Assembly (NCBI GenBank): GCA_051746985.1
Contig: JBNJFP010000008.1
Location: 40,239 to 104,238, forward strand
DNA length: 64,000 bases
Origin: Fodinibius sp051746985
Lineage (GTDB): Bacteria; Bacteroidota; Rhodothermia; Balneolales; Balneolaceae
Direction of reading: 5' to 3'
The translations under genes and the position numbers were made by a program. The notes beneath the pieces were generated by a model that saw only the letters and a list, made by a program, of their open reading frames with translations, made no database searches and was not told the origin of the DNA. Numbering within the stretch: the stretch's first letter is position 1; every line of letters starts with the position of its first letter. Shown here piece after piece: positions 62,691 through 64,000 of the stretch.

Positions 62691-64000
62691 ATGTCAAATT
62701 ACCTGATCGAACAGTATCACAAAGAAGTTGAAAAAGTTATTCGCTATGGCGGATCGCGCAAAGAAACCTCCATCCGCAACGCCTTCCACAAACTGCTGAA
62801 CGAATACTGCCAGACCAAAGATTTTCTGCTCATCCCCGAGCTCGATTACAAGCTGCCCAACGGCAAAACGGTATATCCCGATGGCACGGTAAAAGACGCC
62901 CTGCGGCTGGAGTGGGGCTTCTGGGAGAGCAAAGATACCTACGACGATCTGGATGCTGAAATCCAGAATAAGATCGACAAGGGATATCCGACTGATAATA
63001 TCCTTTTTGAGGATTCCGAGACCGCTGTGCTCATTCAGGCGGGCGAAGAGGTAATGCGCACTCCCATGAAAGACGCCGAGGGACTCGATGCCTTGCTAAC
63101 CCGCTTTATTGAGTACCAGCGACCGGAAGTGCGCAGCTTCCGCGAGGCTATCGAGCAGTTCAAAGAAGACCTGCCCAGTGTGCTCGATGCGCTGCGCGAT
63201 ATGATCGAAAAGCAGGCCGAAACCAACGAAGATTTCCAGCAGGCCCGCACCGAATTTTTGAAACTCTGTAAGGAATCGATCCACGCGGATGTCACCTTCG
63301 AGGATGTGCGCGAAATGATGATCCAGCATATTCTTACCGACGAAATTTTCAGCTCGGTCTTTGACGAGTCCCACTTTCACCGCGAAAATAATATCGCCAA
63401 AGAGCTGCAGGAGGTAGTTAACACCTTTTTTACCGGCGACGTGCGCCGGCGTACGATGGTCAACATCGAGGATTACTACAAGGTGATTAAAGCCGAGGCG
63501 GCTTCCATCAGCAATTACCACGAGAAGCAGAAGTTTCTGAAGGTGATCTATGAGAACTTCTATCATATTTATAATCCCAAAGCGGCCGACCGCCTGGGCG
63601 TGTTCTATACGCCCAACGAGATTGTGGATTTTATGATCCGCAGCACCGACTACCTGCTCCACAAGCACTTTGGACGCATGCTGAGCGACAAAAATGTGGA
63701 GATTCTCGACCCTGCCGCCGGCACGGGCACCTTTATGACCGACCTTATTGAGTACATGCCGCCCGACAAGCTGCCCTACAAATACGAAAACGAGATGCAC
63801 GCCAACGAGGTGGCGATCCTGCCCTACTATATCGCCAACCTCAACATCGAGTTTACCTATAAGCAGCGGATGGACGATTACAAGGAATTCGAAAACATCG
63901 TGTTTGTGGATACGCTCGACAATCTTGGCTTTAAGCGGGTGGGCAAGCAGGATGACTTGTTTGGATTCAGCGCTGAAAATACCGAGCGCATCCAGCGGCA
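62691..64000 (+). CDS. Type ISP/IIG-like restriction-modification enzyme, N-terminal part
   Basis: The first 436 codons of a gene cut by the window edge. The N-terminal domain looks like a PD-(D/E)xK nuclease: E50, then PDG (63-65), then WESK with E79 and K81. A helical spacer at about 115-290 contains an acidic helical run (DLPSVLDALRDMIEKQAETN). The methyltransferase begins with GVFYTP at 303-308, and motif I DPAAGTGTF is at 340-348, the pattern of N6-adenine methylases. No helicase domain lies between nuclease and methylase, which points to a single-chain enzyme like type IIG/IIL or the shorter type ISP proteins. The catalytic NPPY and the target-recognition domain lie beyond the window. 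GC content (53-55% in lines I counted) looks higher than that of most neighbours. Confidence 0.85.
   Translation, partial: MSNYLIEQYHKEVEKVIRYGGSRKETSIRNAFHKLLNEYCQTKDFLLIPELDYKLPNGKTVYPDGTVKDALRLEWGFWESKDTYDDLDAEIQNKIDKGYPTDNILFEDSETAVLIQAGEEVMRTPMKDAEGLDALLTRFIEYQRPEVRSFREAIEQFKEDLPSVLDALRDMIEKQAETNEDFQQARTEFLKLCKESIHADVTFEDVREMMIQHILTDEIFSSVFDESHFHRENNIAKELQEVVNTFFTGDVRRRTMVNIEDYYKVIKAEAASISNYHEKQKFLKVIYENFYHIYNPKAADRLGVFYTPNEIVDFMIRSTDYLLHKHFGRMLSDKNVEILDPAAGTGTFMTDLIEYMPPDKLPYKYENEMHANEVAILPYYIANLNIEFTYKQRMDDYKEFENIVFVDTLDNLGFKRVGKQDDLFGFSAENTERIQR

Noticed and set aside
63096..63800. Open minus-strand frame of 234 codons opposite the restriction enzyme gene
   Set aside because: The plus frame is open across the whole 1.3 kb and carries GVFYTP and DPAAGTGTF. 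The minus frame has no motif and is a shadow of biased codon use.

Overview
The window is a mostly housekeeping chromosomal segment of a Gram-negative bacterium. It encodes an outer-membrane assembly factor (BamA), periplasmic Skp chaperones, a TolC-type channel, lipoproteins and a complete rod-shape operon. Protein content, start-codon habits (ATG with frequent GTG and TTG), scarce Shine-Dalgarno sequences and one TAnnTTTG promoter-like motif suggest the Bacteroidota / Rhodothermota / Balneolota (FCB) group. My best guess is a Balneolales-type organism, but this is inference from gene content and not a database match. No rRNA, tRNA or CRISPR array was found. A run of 100 N at 48890-48989 shows that this is a scaffold with an assembly gap.

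Layout. 1-7.0 kb: the start of mnmA (cut by the window edge) and an HNH nuclease on the minus strand, glutamate dehydrogenase and an RsbW-like kinase on plus, then thioredoxin and dnaE on minus. 7.2-17.8 kb, plus strand: pyrG, a Nudix hydrolase, an exported amidohydrolase lipoprotein, nadE, a LysM lytic transglycosylase, a CtpA-type protease, a PHP phosphoesterase and ribH. 17.9-22.9 kb, plus: uppS, bamA and three tandem skp/ompH genes, an envelope-building operon closed by a terminator. 23-35.5 kb: a VWA protein, rnhB, the rod operon mreB-mreC-mreD-mrdA-rodA, purH-purN, and recA-recX with an AI-2E-type permease. 35.7-44.1 kb: kynureninase and tryptophan dioxygenase, a BadF-type sugar kinase, tatD, pdxB, a pyrimidine-nucleoside phosphorylase, a TauE/SafE permease and an Nramp-fold transporter.

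44.5-46.7 kb holds a three-gene cluster: PspA/IM30, a small protein that copies the PspA C-terminal region, and a membrane-anchored coiled-coil protein. It looks like a lineage-specific membrane-stress module and is one of the two most interesting regions. Enoyl-CoA hydratase and a CNNM/CorC protein follow. Then comes a heptanucleotide tandem repeat (CTGATAA) that abuts the assembly gap and ends one base before the start codon of an unassigned tandem-AAA ATPase. 51.0-57.9 kb is a drug-efflux/ABC-2 operon: TetR regulator, TolC, membrane-fusion protein, two ATPases and two permeases. It has a perfect inverted-repeat operator candidate upstream and a REP-like hairpin pair inside. It resembles E. 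coli cecR-ybhGFSR with ybhF split in two.

58-64 kb: pheA, then about 0.8 kb without genes that is full of degenerate repeats, DUF308 and ExoD-like membrane proteins, a CNNM paralogue that lacks the CorC domain, another repeat-bearing spacer, and the first 436 codons of a nuclease-methyltransferase restriction enzyme. Four copies of one dispersed repeat lie in the two spacers between pheA and the restriction gene, so this end looks like a variable, accessory border.
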